DNA of 64,000 nucleotides. It comes from Rhodocollybia butyracea. Lineage: Eukaryota; Basidiomycota; Agaricomycetes; Agaricales; Omphalotaceae. The notes under the pieces are model-generated. The model saw nothing but the letters and a program-made list of their open reading frames with translations, ran no database searches and was not told the origin of the DNA. The first letter of the stretch is position 1; each line of letters opens with the position of its first letter. Shown piece by piece: positions 33,867 through 45,770 of the stretch. Both the position numbers and the translations under genes were made by a program. The stretch lies in NCBI GenBank assembly GCA_015501585.1, contig JADNRY010000049.1, forward strand, positions 124,001-188,000, given 5' to 3'.

Positions 33867-34026
33867 ACGAGTCAGACAACCCCTTAAACACTTCCCGAAC
33901 ACTTATTGAAGGTTAAGTATACTGTACATCTATGTACACTATACAGAGGTGATGGTACATTGGTAATTAGGAATTAGGAAACATGATAGGACCTCTGTTA
34001 CTGAGGTTTACTGTTGGCTCCAGACA

Positions 34027-34588
34027 TACTGTCCCATTTCAAGCAGTTTGTCAGGGGGTGTGACCTGTGACCACATTGAGTCAACCACATTAGAGCATAT
34101 TTGCAGTCGGTTCAGTTACATTCGGCGTCTCCTCGCTATGTCACACAGCAATCGCGGAAGACACAGCAATCGCGGAAGATGACCGCAAGCTTGTCACGCC
34201 GTCTCTTTGTTACAAGTGATGTATTTAGCGGTTGCAAATACGCTCTATTGACAAAATTTTCGAATTGTCATTTTTGATGTGACCTGTGACCTGCTTGAAA
34301 TTTCATCAGGCTGGAGGAAAAATGTAGATGGTTCCATCCCAAGTGAATATAATGCTTGTCCAAGAAAAAGCCTACAAAGGAAAGCATACCATTCTATTAC
34401 AGTGAAAGCTTTGAAGGACATCAGAAATGGGGACCTGGTCTACCTAGAATTTTGCCCAAATGTGACAGTCCATTTTACAATTTTTTCAGGAACTCAGGAG
34501 CCCAAGTGACCTGTGACCTCTGTCAAATTTTGTCAATTTTGCGCTCATTGTGACATGTGACTGACGAACTGCTGGAAATGGGACAGTA
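34027..34588. mobile_element. Mariner-like MITE, 562 bp
   Basis: TA at both ends encloses inverted repeats starting CTGTCCCATTTCAAGCAGTT (left) and CTGTCCCATTTCCAGCAGTT (right, reversed). A TA target duplication and such ends fit Tc1/mariner MITEs. Inside, TGTGACCTGTGACC occurs at 34059, 34278 and, as AGTGACCTGTGACC, at 34505. No transposase. Confidence 0.75.
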
Positions 34589-34877
34589 GAGCCACTATTA
34601 TAATTGTATAGCATGATGGATATAGTCCCTTAGTTGTGTTTTGAGCAGTCAAGCACTTGAGATTTTTTTGTGGGGGGTTAGGCAACTTTGAGGCAACTCC
34701 TATATGCTTAATGTGTACCATACGTGACAACAACTGGGTTGTCATATAGAATTATATTAAGCTCCTTTCTAACGTTCAAGATAACTATTATTGTCCAAAT
34801 AGTATTATTATGGTCCGAGTGTATCGCTTAGTACTGTGTTACTTTGATCACTTCGTAAGGAGTTGGACATGAAGCAC

Positions 34878-35397
34878 CCGGATCCAAGGGGCCACGGAAA
34901 AAAAAAATTCCGTACCAGGGGTCGGGAAAAAATTCTCAACCTCTGCGCTGGACCCTCCCTCCCTCCACGTGATATTTTGGTCACGTTATTTCCTTATATG
35001 GTAATATGTGAGCCATATATGAGTCATATTTTTTGCTCATCTTTCCTGGCCTGTATCCTTGACCCCAAATGCTTTGAAACTATTGTACATATTAGCTTTT
35101 AATCTTGCTAACATTGAGTATGATACTCTTAACACAATTATATATGACCTTCAGCATATCAAACTGTGTGACTCAAGGTGTGACTGGCCTCACTGAAGCA
35201 GCCAGCAAGTTTCCAAAGGCACTGCGCTGACCATATAGTGTTCACTGTGCAAAATATATGTATCTTTTGGTAAAAAATACAATTTGAGGGTAGGTTTGGG
35301 GTGGGTCAAAAAAAAATAAAATTCAGACCTCACGAAGGACCCACCCTCCCTAACCCCGGTACGGGATTTCCCGGTCCGGAGCCCCTTGCCCGGATCT
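34878..35397. mobile_element. About 520-bp element with imperfect TIRs
   Basis: The left end GGATCCAAGGGGCCACGGA and the right end, read inward, GATCCGGGCAAGGGGCTCCG, continue through CCGTACC..GGGG words for about 55 bp. Non-coding; boundaries are approximate. Confidence 0.5.
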
Positions 35398-36600
35398 CAG
35401 AATCCTAGGCAAAGCCCTCGAAGTATACTGCCGATTCATCGGCGGAATGTCACGGCAAGCTAATAAAAACTTTTCTGACAGTGGTTAACGCCTCATAAAC
35501 GGTGTTGTAACTTACATGACTTATCAGGCCATTCTGTTGGCTCTCATACTCAGAAAATAGCTACAATCTGTCCGCGGTTGTTAATGAAAGCTGAGATACA
35601 CTCGCTCTCCGCTCTATCAGCCTCGCAGCCACATCGATACAATTAACGATTGGAGGGTGCCTGGAGTCTGCCCAGGTATTGTATTCATGCATTCGGCTCT
35701 ACTTGCTCGGTAATAATACATACCATAGCCTGCGTCAAGAGTGATTCTTCTACAATACAGATGCGAAGCACCCCACAATCGATGATCATATTGATATAGT
35801 CAGTATTGAGTAGGACCAATTCTAAGCTCCTATCGATTTCTCAAAGACCAAGACACAGCAGACAATACGGGGGGGGCAATTGTATTCCAATTTCATTGAC
35901 ACCACGGACACATGGTAGCTATTGCATGAGGTTGAGAGCTAACAGATGAGAGCCAACAGATTGACCTGGTAAGTCAATTAGGTTACAACACTGTTTATGA
36001 GACGTGAACGACTGTCAGAATTGAAGCCTGTATAGGACACATTGGGGTCCAAGTTATTCATATCCATATGGCTTGCCATGATAGTAGGCCTTGAGGCCAG
36101 ATCGAATTCTGAGATGTGGGGTACTTCGGGCCTTAAGGCCAGTCTACGATGTTAATATCGGTGAATGACAGCATGAATATAATATTCCGATGTCAAATTC
36201 TATAATGAGATTGTTTTGATAATGTCCAAAGTGAAAATGATAAATGATGAATGTGAATGAATGACAGAGGAGCCACCGATTTGGCCCTTTGAGTATGACT
36301 CTTGAAGCTCACATCGATAATGAAAGCTCAAGACAGTACTAGACCAATTCAGCGAGATTGAATGGAGCAGTATGCATTGAGAATCAATTTTCATTGACAC
36401 CATGGGAGGGTCGTAGCTAGGAATGAGAACCCACAGATTGGCCTAGTAAGTCATTGGAGCGAGCTATAGCAGGGTAAATGCGACGTGAACGAGTGTCAGA
36501 AAAAAAGCCTTTAGTGGGTCGAAGCTATCCCAATCCAGATCGCTCGCCCCGACATTCCACCCATGAATCGACAGTATGATGTTTCGAGGGTATTTCCCAG
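35398..36600. other. Intergenic stretch, two more copies of the 29285 motif block
   Basis: 35445-35570 repeats the 29285-29470 block directly (GGCGGAATGTCACGGCAAGC). 36375-36560 carries an inverted relative (ACATTCCACCCATGAATCGA at 36552). 35900-36010 holds another partial inverted copy (AGAGCCAACAGATTGACCTG). No ORF of interest. Confidence 0.5.
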
Positions 36601-36724
36601 GATTCTGAGATGCGCTTTGCTCATGCCCTCCTCCTATTGCTTCTCGCAGAAAGCCCTTGGACAGCATGCGCGCTAAGGAAAACAGATGCCATTATATTAA
36701 TGTCTGTTCCCACGTTTCTCAAAG

Positions 36725-36734
36725 TATATAAAAG
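36725..36734 (+). promoter_or_regulatory. TATA box of gene B
   Basis: TATATAAAAG 66 bp before the ATG at 36791, in AAAGTATATAAAAG shared with gene A. Sequence further upstream (TGGACAGCATGCGC at 36658-36671) is also shared with gene A (reversed, near 28811-28824). Confidence 0.75.
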
Positions 36735-36790
36735 ACCAGCGGTTCATCCCCTCCTCGATATTCCAAAAACACCCCACATTTTCTTTCACG

Positions 36791-37423
36791 ATGGCTCCTG
36801 GAACTGGTATTTACTACATTCGATGCCTCAAGACCAGATACTTTCTAACGACAAAGGATATCGACTCGAATGCACGTGTCACCACAAGTAACTCTGAGGA
36901 ACCCGCTGTAGGTCCTTCCCCTTTGTGTTACTTGGTATATCCATGATTCTCACCACCCTGCTTTTCCCTCTTAAGACATTTTTTGTTTCTGAGAACGGAG
37001 GTCAATTCGAGATCTATGAGCGTAGCACCGGATTTTACGTTGGCGCCAAGATGGTTGGATCAGTGAGTATTTCCATATTCTAATCTTGTGAATAGTTAAT
37101 CTTATATCCTATTCATCCACCATCAGCCTAGGGACCTTCAGTGGCAGCGTGCTGTGTACAAATGGGTAATCAGAGACGTTGCTCCTGGAATTTACAAGTC
37201 AGTTTTCGTCTCAATTTTAAAATTTGTAACTTAAGGGGCCTTGCGACAGCGTTGGTAACCCAACCGATAACGCATACTGGTTTGATAACTGGAAGATTGG
37301 CCGCTGGGTGTGTGGCCGAGCTTTGAGCATAACCCATCATTTTCTGACTATATTCAGATGACTTTGTCTACAGGGTCTTCCAACGACGAGAATAACTTTG
37401 AATTTGTTGCAGCCTCCGTTTGA
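36791..37423 (+). CDS. Small five-exon gene B, paralogue of gene A, 132 residues
   Basis: Exons: 36791-36907, 36976-37062, 37127-37197, 37250-37307, 37358-37423, lengths identical to gene A. Introns of 68, 64, 52 and 50 nt start GTAGGT, GTGAGT, GTCAGT, GTGTGT and end AG. The joined frame is uninterrupted: MAPGTGIYYIRCLKTRYFL at the start, QFEIYERSTGFYVGAKM, VYKWVIRDVAPGIY, NAYWFDNWKIGRW and NNFEFVAASV at the end. Two copies with intact frames and conserved promoters argue for selection. The inferred role is a cytosolic beta-trefoil lectin or inhibitor; function is not proven. The pair is divergent with 8.1 kb between. Confidence 0.82.
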
Positions 37424-38700
37424 CCAATTACGCTGTATCACTGCCAAATGAATGGGAGATCCAAATTACTAAGAAAAGGAAGCTGAAATACCACATTTGA
37501 AATACGAAGTTTATGTCATTTTGTACAATTAACCCTTGTTGCCTGAACCCAGTGGTATAAGCAGCGACCAAATTAGGGCTCTGCACTGGAGTCATGCCGT
37601 ATAGATCCCCTGGTCTGGTGACTGAGCAACCTGACGAGGTAGGAAGGGGGCGCATATCTCGAGTAGGGGACTCGGCATGATCAGCACGTATCTGTGTGGA
37701 TCATGTAGGGATCTCCGTTGACACTTCCCGGGCCAGAATTTATTTGGGCAATTTCCCATGGTTTCGGTGTGGGTATGGTTACCCGTAGAAATCATATTTC
37801 AAATCGCACATCTTCCGCTACACGGCCAGACGCTCGGATGCACTTGGGTTCTTCCGATACCCACAGTGCCCGGGCCCAATTTTCTTTTAGCCCAAACTTC
37901 ATAAATTTCCAACTACGTTTGAAACGCCCTACATAGTCCCAGAATGCAATTTTATTTACTTTTACGCCTCAACGATATGCTGATTGCACCTTGCACCAAC
38001 CTGAGCTGAAGCGCTAAAGTTAAACTCGTCCAAATTACTAGGACGTGATGTAACATCGAGTCTCAAAGCCGCAGGGTTTCGAAGAAATGCACGTCTTTAA
38101 TTCTTTTGATCGAGACATAGCCAAGCTGACAGGGATTTATTTAGCTGTATGGATTCTTCAACAAGAAATTCCAGCAAAGGCGCGTTTAGTACAAATCCTG
38201 CCGGGTTGATAATCTGCAAGTCGACCGTAACGCCCGGTGCCATGCTACTTCACCCAGGCATGCTGCGAAGATGGAAATACATAAACGCATAATTTCTCAC
38301 TATTTTAATGTTCCTGATCCAGCCATTCATATCGAGACTACTGCAGACCTTCGTGGAATCGCGTTCGTGGTGCAAGACGGAGGCAAATACGGATCCCATT
38401 TGCACGTGATTGAGTAATTGGTTCAACTTCAACCACTTCGTCGCCTTCAAACTGCATTCATCTGGTCAAGATTTATTCAGTCAAAGTTGTTCAAAACTCT
38501 CTCAAGTTTTATTCAACATGCTCAAGCTGCAATGCAATCAATATTGGGACAAGTACAAAACTTTTGGCATCCTCAAGAGCCTATCCTCAACCTTCAACGC
38601 TTCAAAAAAATGAATAGGGCTTAAAGATTGTGCTCGCCTCAATGCGTCGACTTTTCCTCAAGTTCAATAAGCCGCTTTATTCAAGAACACTCAAGAGCGC
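37424..38700. other. No gene recognised; orphan hAT-type end
   Basis: TAGGGATCTCCG at 37706-37717 is a lone hAT-like terminus of the 16982 type without a visible partner. 38400-38690 has repeated TTCAAC, CTCAAG and AAGTT words. Frames here are short. Confidence 0.35.
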
Positions 38701-39644
38701 TCAAGTCCGTTGGTTTTGTTTTTCACATCGCCGACCAGTACTGACGTTGATTTTGCAGATACGTGGTACGTTCCAGTACGTAGTTACCTTGTAGCTAGTA
38801 TCTGGTGGTGGAGGAAATGAGTATGTCGGTGTTGGAGTGAACCCATCTGCTAATAGCTCATTCCACTCTGCCTTTGAGGGCCACAATGCCTTCACTTCAT
38901 CATCATCCAGTAAGTTCTCTTCCATTGCCTCCCTCACTTTGACTACAGAAACCCACTTATTTTCACCCTCTATGTTGTCGGCTCTAGCTTCCTTGATTTC
39001 AAACACCAGAGCCTTTGTCTGCTGAATGAGGAAAGCATTCCTGTAACTTCTCAGATCCTCAGTCTGATTTTCTGTTTGGATAACTCCATCCTTGACAAGC
39101 ACCAGATGGTACTCTCCATATACCCTATCTAGAAGTTTAGCAGCAGCCGTTTTGCCAAATAAGTAGGATGCTAAGTCTGATTGGGAGAGGGATGAATGAT
39201 AGAGAAGGTTGGCATCTGTGAGATGGGTTGGATCTAGATACCTCCTGGAGTCCAGGATACTGCCAAAGGTGACAATGTTGGTGATCATCAGAAGACCAAT
39301 AACATCCTTCACACTTCAAAGTTCAGTTTATGAGGTATGACCTTTGCTTTTGTTTCTACAAACCTATTCAATATCACTGGTTAATGATGATAATGTGTAT
39401 ACTTACTTTGAGCCTCTTTTAAATCTTCTTTGTATCTATTCAAAGACTCTGCCCATGAAACAACCATTTTTTGAAGGGACTGTAGGACATCCGAGTGGGT
39501 TGTATTGGTGAGGAGCCCTGAAGCAGCAAAGGTATGGAATATACCAAAAGCCATTTCCGAGAGGCGCTGAGTAAAGAAGAAATGACTGCCCTCACATATT
39601 GAGGACTCAATGGTGAGCACAACATGAGGAATAGAAGAAGTCAT
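38701..39644 (-). CDS. Spliced gene of unknown function
   Basis: Minus strand, ATG at 39644 (MTSSIPHVVLTIESSICEG). Exon 1 continues through FFFTQRLSEMAFGIFHTFAA and ends in KEDLKEAQ near 39410. The next open frame starts near 39312 (KDVIGLLMITNIVTFGSILD) and runs to 38701. The intron of about 90 nt lies between; GTATAC..TTGAAG restores phase, whereas the better donor GTAAGT four bases upstream does not, so the junction is uncertain. The second exon is long, charged and free of stops (KLLDRVYGEYHLVLV, then VREAMEENLLDDDEVKALWP). The 3' end may contain another intron near 38792 (AAGGTAACT). No family is recognised; it could be a host gene or a transposon cargo gene. Confidence 0.5.
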
Positions 39645-39714
39645 GATGCTAATGTTATTAATAACCAGTAAGGAGCAAAAAACATTAGACTCACAATTCA
39701 TCATCTTTCACAAG

Positions 39715-39873
39715 TGTTGAGATACATGTTAAGCTCTCGGTATTATTATTTCTATCTACTCTAGCCCACTTCTTAGATTTGATATCTTCGAAGTGAGATT
39801 TACCTTTACTACTACATTGGATCCAACTGGAATACCCCACTGGTCCTTGCTTGGACCAATTGCTCTTACTTCA
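39715..39873 (+). repeat. Short LTR (159 bp) of a gypsy-like family
   Basis: TGTTGAGATACATGTTAAGC to TGCTCTTACTTCA. A close copy at 56459-56616 stands directly upstream of a gag region, which identifies it as an LTR. No internal coding sequence follows here except the block shared at 39960-40255. Confidence 0.7.
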
Positions 39874-39959
39874 ACATAGGCATCTCAGTCAATACATTTG
39901 CTTATGTGTGTTAGGATCAATCCTAACATATGTAAGCGGTGGGGCGCTTCCCTATGTTC

Positions 39960-40255
39960 CTTGTTCCAGCAGACATTGTGGTAGTGCTAGCCCCAGCACT
40001 GTTTATGATGTCCCCAATGGTTCCGAGTTCGCATCAGTCTCTTCACAATCTGTTCATGCCCCATCACTATCCTGACAATTTATTGATTGGAATGCCGGAC
40101 ATACCGGGTTTTTGTCCCTACTACTTCTCCTGCGCCGTTCCATCCATTGACTTACTCCCCCAGTCCACAAATATACCCAGAGAGCACATTACATCTACTC
40201 TTGCGTTTGCCCAATTGCTAGGACATACAAAAATCCAGTGTTCCGTAATCATGTG
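39960..40255 (+). repeat. Repeat shared with 55720-55975
   Basis: Shared words in the same order: CATCACTATCC, GACAATTTATTGATTGGAAT (GACAATTAAATGATCGCAAA in the other copy), GGACATACCGGG, CACATTACATCTACTCTTGC and AAATCCAGTGTTC. It follows the short LTR here but precedes it at 55.7-56.6 kb. Probably untranslated sequence of the same retroelement. Confidence 0.6.
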
Positions 40256-41013
40256 TTGATTCTTCCTTGTCATCATGTTTGCATAGTGGAAACCACAGAA
40301 AGAGGGACATTGGAGTAAGTTGTTTAACAGTGAGGCTGCCTTAACACAAAACATACAAACTCTAGCTAAAGCTAACCTTAATACAACACCTCTCCCTGCA
40401 ATCCTCCCTGTCCCCTTCATATCTCCAGAAAGAAGAAGCAGACTGGGGCAGCAGATAGGAGAGTGGAAACAAATATCTGGAGTATTTTAGCGCTCCAATG
40501 CATCAAAATATTGACCAAAAATGACCCCAGTTTGAGATCCCAACATAGGGTCTTCATTAGCCCCTTGTACCGCCCATATCTCTGCAACTAGGGAAAAAAT
40601 GGAAGAGCATGAGAAGCCATTAGAAGAGGGATTTCAGAGTATAAAAATTCCCAAATACGACAAAGGTTCAATAAAAATTGAGTCCACCATGATATATCAA
40701 CCTATAACCTGCATCATCCTCCCTGTACCTCCCATATCTCTAACCTCCCACATCTCCAGAGGGAGTGAGCAGAATTGGCCAGCATAAGGAGTGTTTACAA
40801 ATGGTTAGAGTGTATAAATGGCCCTGTAACGGCTACTCCGTTACTGGTACTAAGGTGCTGCGTCGCCATTCAATTTTCGTTTATATTACAATTTATTCAT
40901 TTTGTATATACTATCTACTGCACGACTTACATAAGTAAGTCTTCTTTTACACAGCTACATTACATGCTATAAGGCTTGTTGTGTTCTTTTGTGTGATTTA
41001 AGCAATGCCTCGT
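40256..41013. other. No gene recognised
   Basis: Two relatives of CCCTGCAATCCTCCCTGTCCC (40393) and CCTGCATCATCCTCCCTGTA (40710), each followed by CATATCTC, mark a degenerate direct repeat of about 317 bp. No ORF of interest. Confidence 0.4.
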
Positions 41014-42745
41014 TGATACCCCCCAAGACTTTTTGAGTCTAAAACTAGACTTAAAGCCCACTACTGGATAGTCTTTGCATGATACGTAGTGTTCATACCA
41101 CTTGGAGGACTTCTCCCAGTGCTGTGTTCACTGAAACCCAAATCGGACAAGCTCATACGACGCTTGTATTGCCTCTGCTGAACGTGCACAACGGCCTAAC
41201 ATTGATCTCAAAACATTGGCCATTTCAGCCCAGACTCTGAATTTGATATATTTGATTTGCTTGAAACTGCCTCACCAAGAGGCAGTTTTCTATGAAACCT
41301 TCGATGTTGCGGACCGTGAGGACGGTTCTAACACCGTTCCACTAGTAAGCACTCGATTACAAGCTTTCCCTTCCATAGGAAATGCTTCCTTAGAATGATA
41401 ATACCTTATTAAGGGTATAATACTTAGAACATGCAAAAGGGGCAATCTGGGGCAAGAAATAAAATGTACCAGAAAGCCTGAAGCACTAGAACGAACGAAA
41501 GCAGTGCATAGGCATCCGACGGCATCAAAATACCGGTATCCAGGGTACCTCTCCGGTCCCAAAACACAGTTCCATCAGTTGATGGGATAAATGCCTCATT
41601 TTCAAATAATTGCATAGCATGATGATACAGGACAGGATTAGGGGTCAAACCGAGTCCGAACAGGTCCTGTCGACGTCCCCTGCCCTCTCGCCTTATACTC
41701 CATGTGTCCCCCGACCATAGAGACGAGATTTGAGTAGGTACTAGGAGGAGACATACCTATACTTCTATAGATATGCTCATACTTCAATGCCCATCAATCA
41801 GAGACCTTAGAAATCTTATGAACCCTCGAAAAGAGTTTATACGAGTTGGAAATACGGTAAAACGCCCCGATACCGGGTGGTTTTCCGATGCTCCAGCATA
41901 GAACTGAGATCTGTCCCCTTGGAGCAGTATTTCAAAGATTAGAATGAAACTTGATGTTGCAGGACTTAGATGACGATTATCGAAGCGAGAATAGCTTAGA
42001 TACATCCTTATTCAAGTCCTCCTTCACTTATAGAACCTGTGGACTACTGGTTCACACTTACTTACAGTCATAAGTCACTGTAAGTACTGACAATTAAGAA
42101 TGAATGAAAAAGAACATACCAAGAACTCGCGATTGAACATCTATGATCCGAAATAGAACTGAATAGAGTGAAACGACCTCATGGGGCGGTCTCTGCTCAC
42201 CGTTTCCGGGTCTGATGTAAAATTTCTCAATAGAATTGACCATATGCTGCCATACAGCCTCGTATGCAGCATATGCTCCCCTTACCAATACTCTTGGCTT
42301 CCTTGGGTATATAATCAAGGGGAGACCTCCAGAAAGAGCAGGCATCCCTCCCCCCCAGGTTAACTGGCTTGCTGTCAAGCTTGTAGTAATAGGGTGCTTC
42401 TGGCAGAAGAAAGAACAGAATTATTCAGAGTGCTTTTGCTTCTGACAGAACTTGAATGAACTTGGATTGCATTTGAACAGACAAAGAAAGAGACCTTGCA
42501 CTTGTTGTTGTTGTTGTTGATTGAAAGTTAAAGTCCCAGTCTTGTCTTGTTTGAAAGTTTTGAAGTCCAGAGTCTTGTTTTGAAAGGAATAGTTAGTACA
42601 AAGAGAACCCCAGAGACTATAGAGCATTTTGTGCAATAGAGTCCATTGATCAATCTTGAATTACCCCAGAACTCAAAAGTCTGATTGTGTGTTTGTGTTG
42701 GTGTTGTTTTGCCTTCTGCCCACCTACCCATAGTCAGCCCTATCA
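41014..42745 (+). repeat. 5' LTR of a gypsy-type retrotransposon, 1,732 bp
   Basis: Begins TGATACCCCCCAAGAC and ends AGTCAGCCCTATCA. It is colinear with the split solo LTR at 13111-24776. Sequence after 42745 differs from that copy, which fixes the LTR end. The gag ATG is at 42768. The matching 3' LTR is absent from the window. Confidence 0.88.
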
Positions 42746-42767
42746 TCAGATATCACAGGCTTGTCAG

Positions 42768-44241
42768 ATGAATCCTGGGTTGGAGATATTCTCCAATCTA
42801 CTAAACATCCTAGTAGTAGCAAGAAGAGAAAGATGCAACGAAAAGTTGCATCTCAAATCCGAGCAAAGACTGCCGACAATGACCGTTGCGATCTGTGGAA
42901 ACATCAGATACACAGTGTATCATAAACAAATTCAAGAACTTGTAGGTGATGCACTCCCTCCGTTGGATGGAGTTAAAAACATTAAAGTACCTTTACCGGA
43001 GACCTATGATGGTACCCCCAATGTAGAGGTATTCGAGAGGTGGCTATTGTCACTTCTTTGTTGGTATGTTGTGAACCGCTATTGTGGTCCCAACTATGAT
43101 AGTACAAGATTACAAATCTTGTGTATGTTTCTAAAAGAAACAGCATTAGACTGGTACAATGACGAAGTTGTTGGTGCACACAGGACCAAAGGTAAATGGT
43201 CTACAGAAGATGCCATTATTAGCATATTCAATAGATGCATACAAGCATCTACAATACATCAAGCTGTTAAGCAGTTTGAAACTATCATGTACTCACCTAT
43301 TAAGGGAGTATGAGAATATTATTTGACATTAGTACGCTGGGCATCAAGGATGCAACAGCCACCACAAACAAACAAAATCAAAAAGTGTTTTGTTAAAGGT
43401 TTGCCATTGGCAATCCTTGAAAAATTAATAGATCAAGGCATAATACCTGAATATGCCTTGCTCAAGACTATTGTCAAAGCGGTTACCCACATTGAAGAAA
43501 ATCGTGCTCTCCAAGACTTTTATGTGTCTGGAAAGCAAAAATTGAGCCCTACATGCTCAAAATACGTAGCAAAACGCGCTATTGCAGAACAAGGAGCAAG
43601 TGCTCCTCCCACTAGAATGTATACTGCATCAGCAGTACCAAAAACAAAGGGTACAGCTAGTAAAATATACTAGCAAAGGAAAGAGACCAGTTAAATTTGG
43701 TAACTCTTTCAGTGGAACAGGACAAGTGTCAAAGACACCGTGTAAAGAAGAAGCAGTGCCTAAGAAACTATCCTTCCGTTGCGGCAAACCAGGTCATTTT
43801 GCGAATGGCCCGACGTGCAAAAGGCATGGACAACCTCGGTTGTATGCCATTCAGGAAGACAAGCTGGAATCAGCTAGTCAAGATGGCAGTACACAAGAGA
43901 ACCTTGAAGAGGATCTTGAACATCCTCCAGCACTTCAACCTGATGAGGATGAAGATGAGGACAAGTCTGAAGGAGAATATTTCCTTGAGACATATGAAGA
44001 AGAATATGTTGGTTGTCTATATGACAACACCGACGACTTCCAAGAGTACTTGGGTCATATTCATGACCAGTACATTGAAAACAATCCTCTAGAGGACTGT
44101 GGACTGGCAGTATGCCTAGAGGATGACTGGGACAATGACATGTTCTTATCCCTCAATCCTCAAAGCCACCAGACACTGCCAGCACCTGGGTATATGTCTG
44201 CCGAAAAAGGGATAGAGAAATATCATATATTTCTCCGGTAA
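42768..44241 (+). pseudogene. Gypsy-type gag polyprotein (broken, no pol)
   Basis: ATG at 42768 (MNPGLEIFSNLLN), 23 bp after the LTR. Residues from about 43000 form the retrotransposon gag fold: PETYDGTPNVEVFERWL, FLKETALDWYND and VKQFETIMYSPIKGV. A TGA at 43311 breaks the frame, which resumes in phase to 43673; the last part is in the next frame (43582-44241). A CCHC knuckle is present but degraded: SFRCGKPGHFANGPTC has serine for the first cysteine. A long acidic tail (DEDEDEDKSEGEYF) follows. No protease, reverse transcriptase or integrase follows, so the element is truncated. Confidence 0.85.
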
Positions 44242-44900
44242 TATATGCAGAAAAAGATCATATATTACGCTCCCTATCTCTGCTGAAATATATGTTGTAA
44301 ATACTCATATTTTACTGTAGTTACATCTCTTAAATTTCCTCCGAGAAAGAGGTGATACTGTGGCCAATATTTCTGCTGGATCAGATTATCTTTCTCGGCT
44401 CCAATTGCTGCCGAAATATATATGATATTTCCTGGGAAAAAGGTTCCATATTTCAATATCTATCTCCTTTGAAATATGTTTTATATTTCGGCCGCGAAAA
44501 GCAATGGGCAATGAGTGGGCATTGAATGGGCTTTCACTGGTTGCTGAACAGGCAACGTGAGGGCTGAGAAAGGGTGCTCACCCATTGCTTGGACATCTCC
44601 ATGCTTCAGAGTATCCAGCCTAACTTTCTTTGAAATCATGCATGTTGAGATAGGTAGTGTGGCATAATTCAATGCCCATTCATGCCCATTCACAACTTGT
44701 GTACACACACTGTCATGCCTACTTTGAGGGACAAACCAAGCTGAGGGCCACCAGTTGAGCAGTGAAGGTAGATATTTAAGTAACATCATTGTACATAGAA
44801 CATGTAGGCTAAATGATATCTTGAAAGTAATACGGATACGTAGATAGATAGAGGAAAAGTAAGAGTAAAAGTAGAGCCAACACTGTTCTTTCCTACAATG
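44242..44900. other. AT-rich repeat block and unassigned DNA
   Basis: 44205-44500 is full of GAAATATATG and CATATATTTC words in both orientations. It may be a decayed MITE but ends were not resolved. No gene. Confidence 0.4.
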
Positions 44901-44919
44901 CTGTTTGATCACGACTTTG

Positions 44920-45770
44920 GGCATAATTGTATCACCACCTTGGGCTCAATGTTTCCAAAACCGAGGGAGCAAATGCAGCGCAAAGTAAGCGTAACAGCAC
45001 CGGCTACAGTATTTCCAAAATTGAGGGCGCATATGTGGCATGGAGAGCGGGAAATCCGGAAGAAATGTAGCCACAGAGTCCTTCAGCACATGGAAAAAGG
45101 CTGTGGGAGAAAAAAACGGTCAGCAAACAAAAGAAATCAGACGCAGGCAACTCACCTTGAGATTGGTATCCTCCCATGGTTGAGCCAAGGGGCACAAATA
45201 GACCCAGCTATTCTAGCATCACCCCGATATCCTGCAAGCTCGGAACAGCTCGCACTTTAGCAGCTTGGTTGCGTTTGGTGAGGATGGCTTCTGAATGAGC
45301 TGAAGGCCAGCGCAGGAGATTCTTGAGATGGTGTTAGGCGGTAATCTCAAAGAAAAATAGCCTATAGATGCACCTTTTTGTCGAAGCACAGGGGCGGTGG
45401 GAGAAAAAACAGTTAGAAATCCATGCCCTTAGTTATAACAGACTGAAGGGGACAACAAGCCTAATGCCGTAGCAGAGCGAAGTTAGGATACAAAAGGCAA
45501 AACAAGTATTGGAAAACCTGCCATATGGGCGTAATCGCATCGCCGTCTCAGGCTCAAACCAAGGGAGAAAATGCAGCACGAAGTAAGTGTAACGGCACCG
45601 GCTGCAGGATTTCCAAAATCGAGGGTGCGCATGCGGCACAGAGAGCGGGAAATCTACAAGAAATGTAGAGTCACAGAGTCCTTCAGCACATGGCAAAAGG
45701 TTATGGGGGAAAAATGGTTAACAGACGAAAGAAATCAGGCGCAGGCTCCTCACCTCGAGGTTGAATAGAA
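44920..45770. repeat. Pair of direct repeats of about 240 bp
   Basis: 44925-45165 and 45530-45765 share GCGTAACAGCACCGGCT, GAGAGCGGGAAATC, AAGAAATGTAG and CAGAGTCCTTCAGCACATGG in order, with scattered changes. The period is about 605 bp. Minus-strand frames within them have no recognised domain. Confidence 0.75.

Noticed and set aside
36610..36891. ORF with an apparent signal peptide
   Set aside because: It overlaps the promoter and first exon of gene B in another frame; the matching region of gene A does not keep it.
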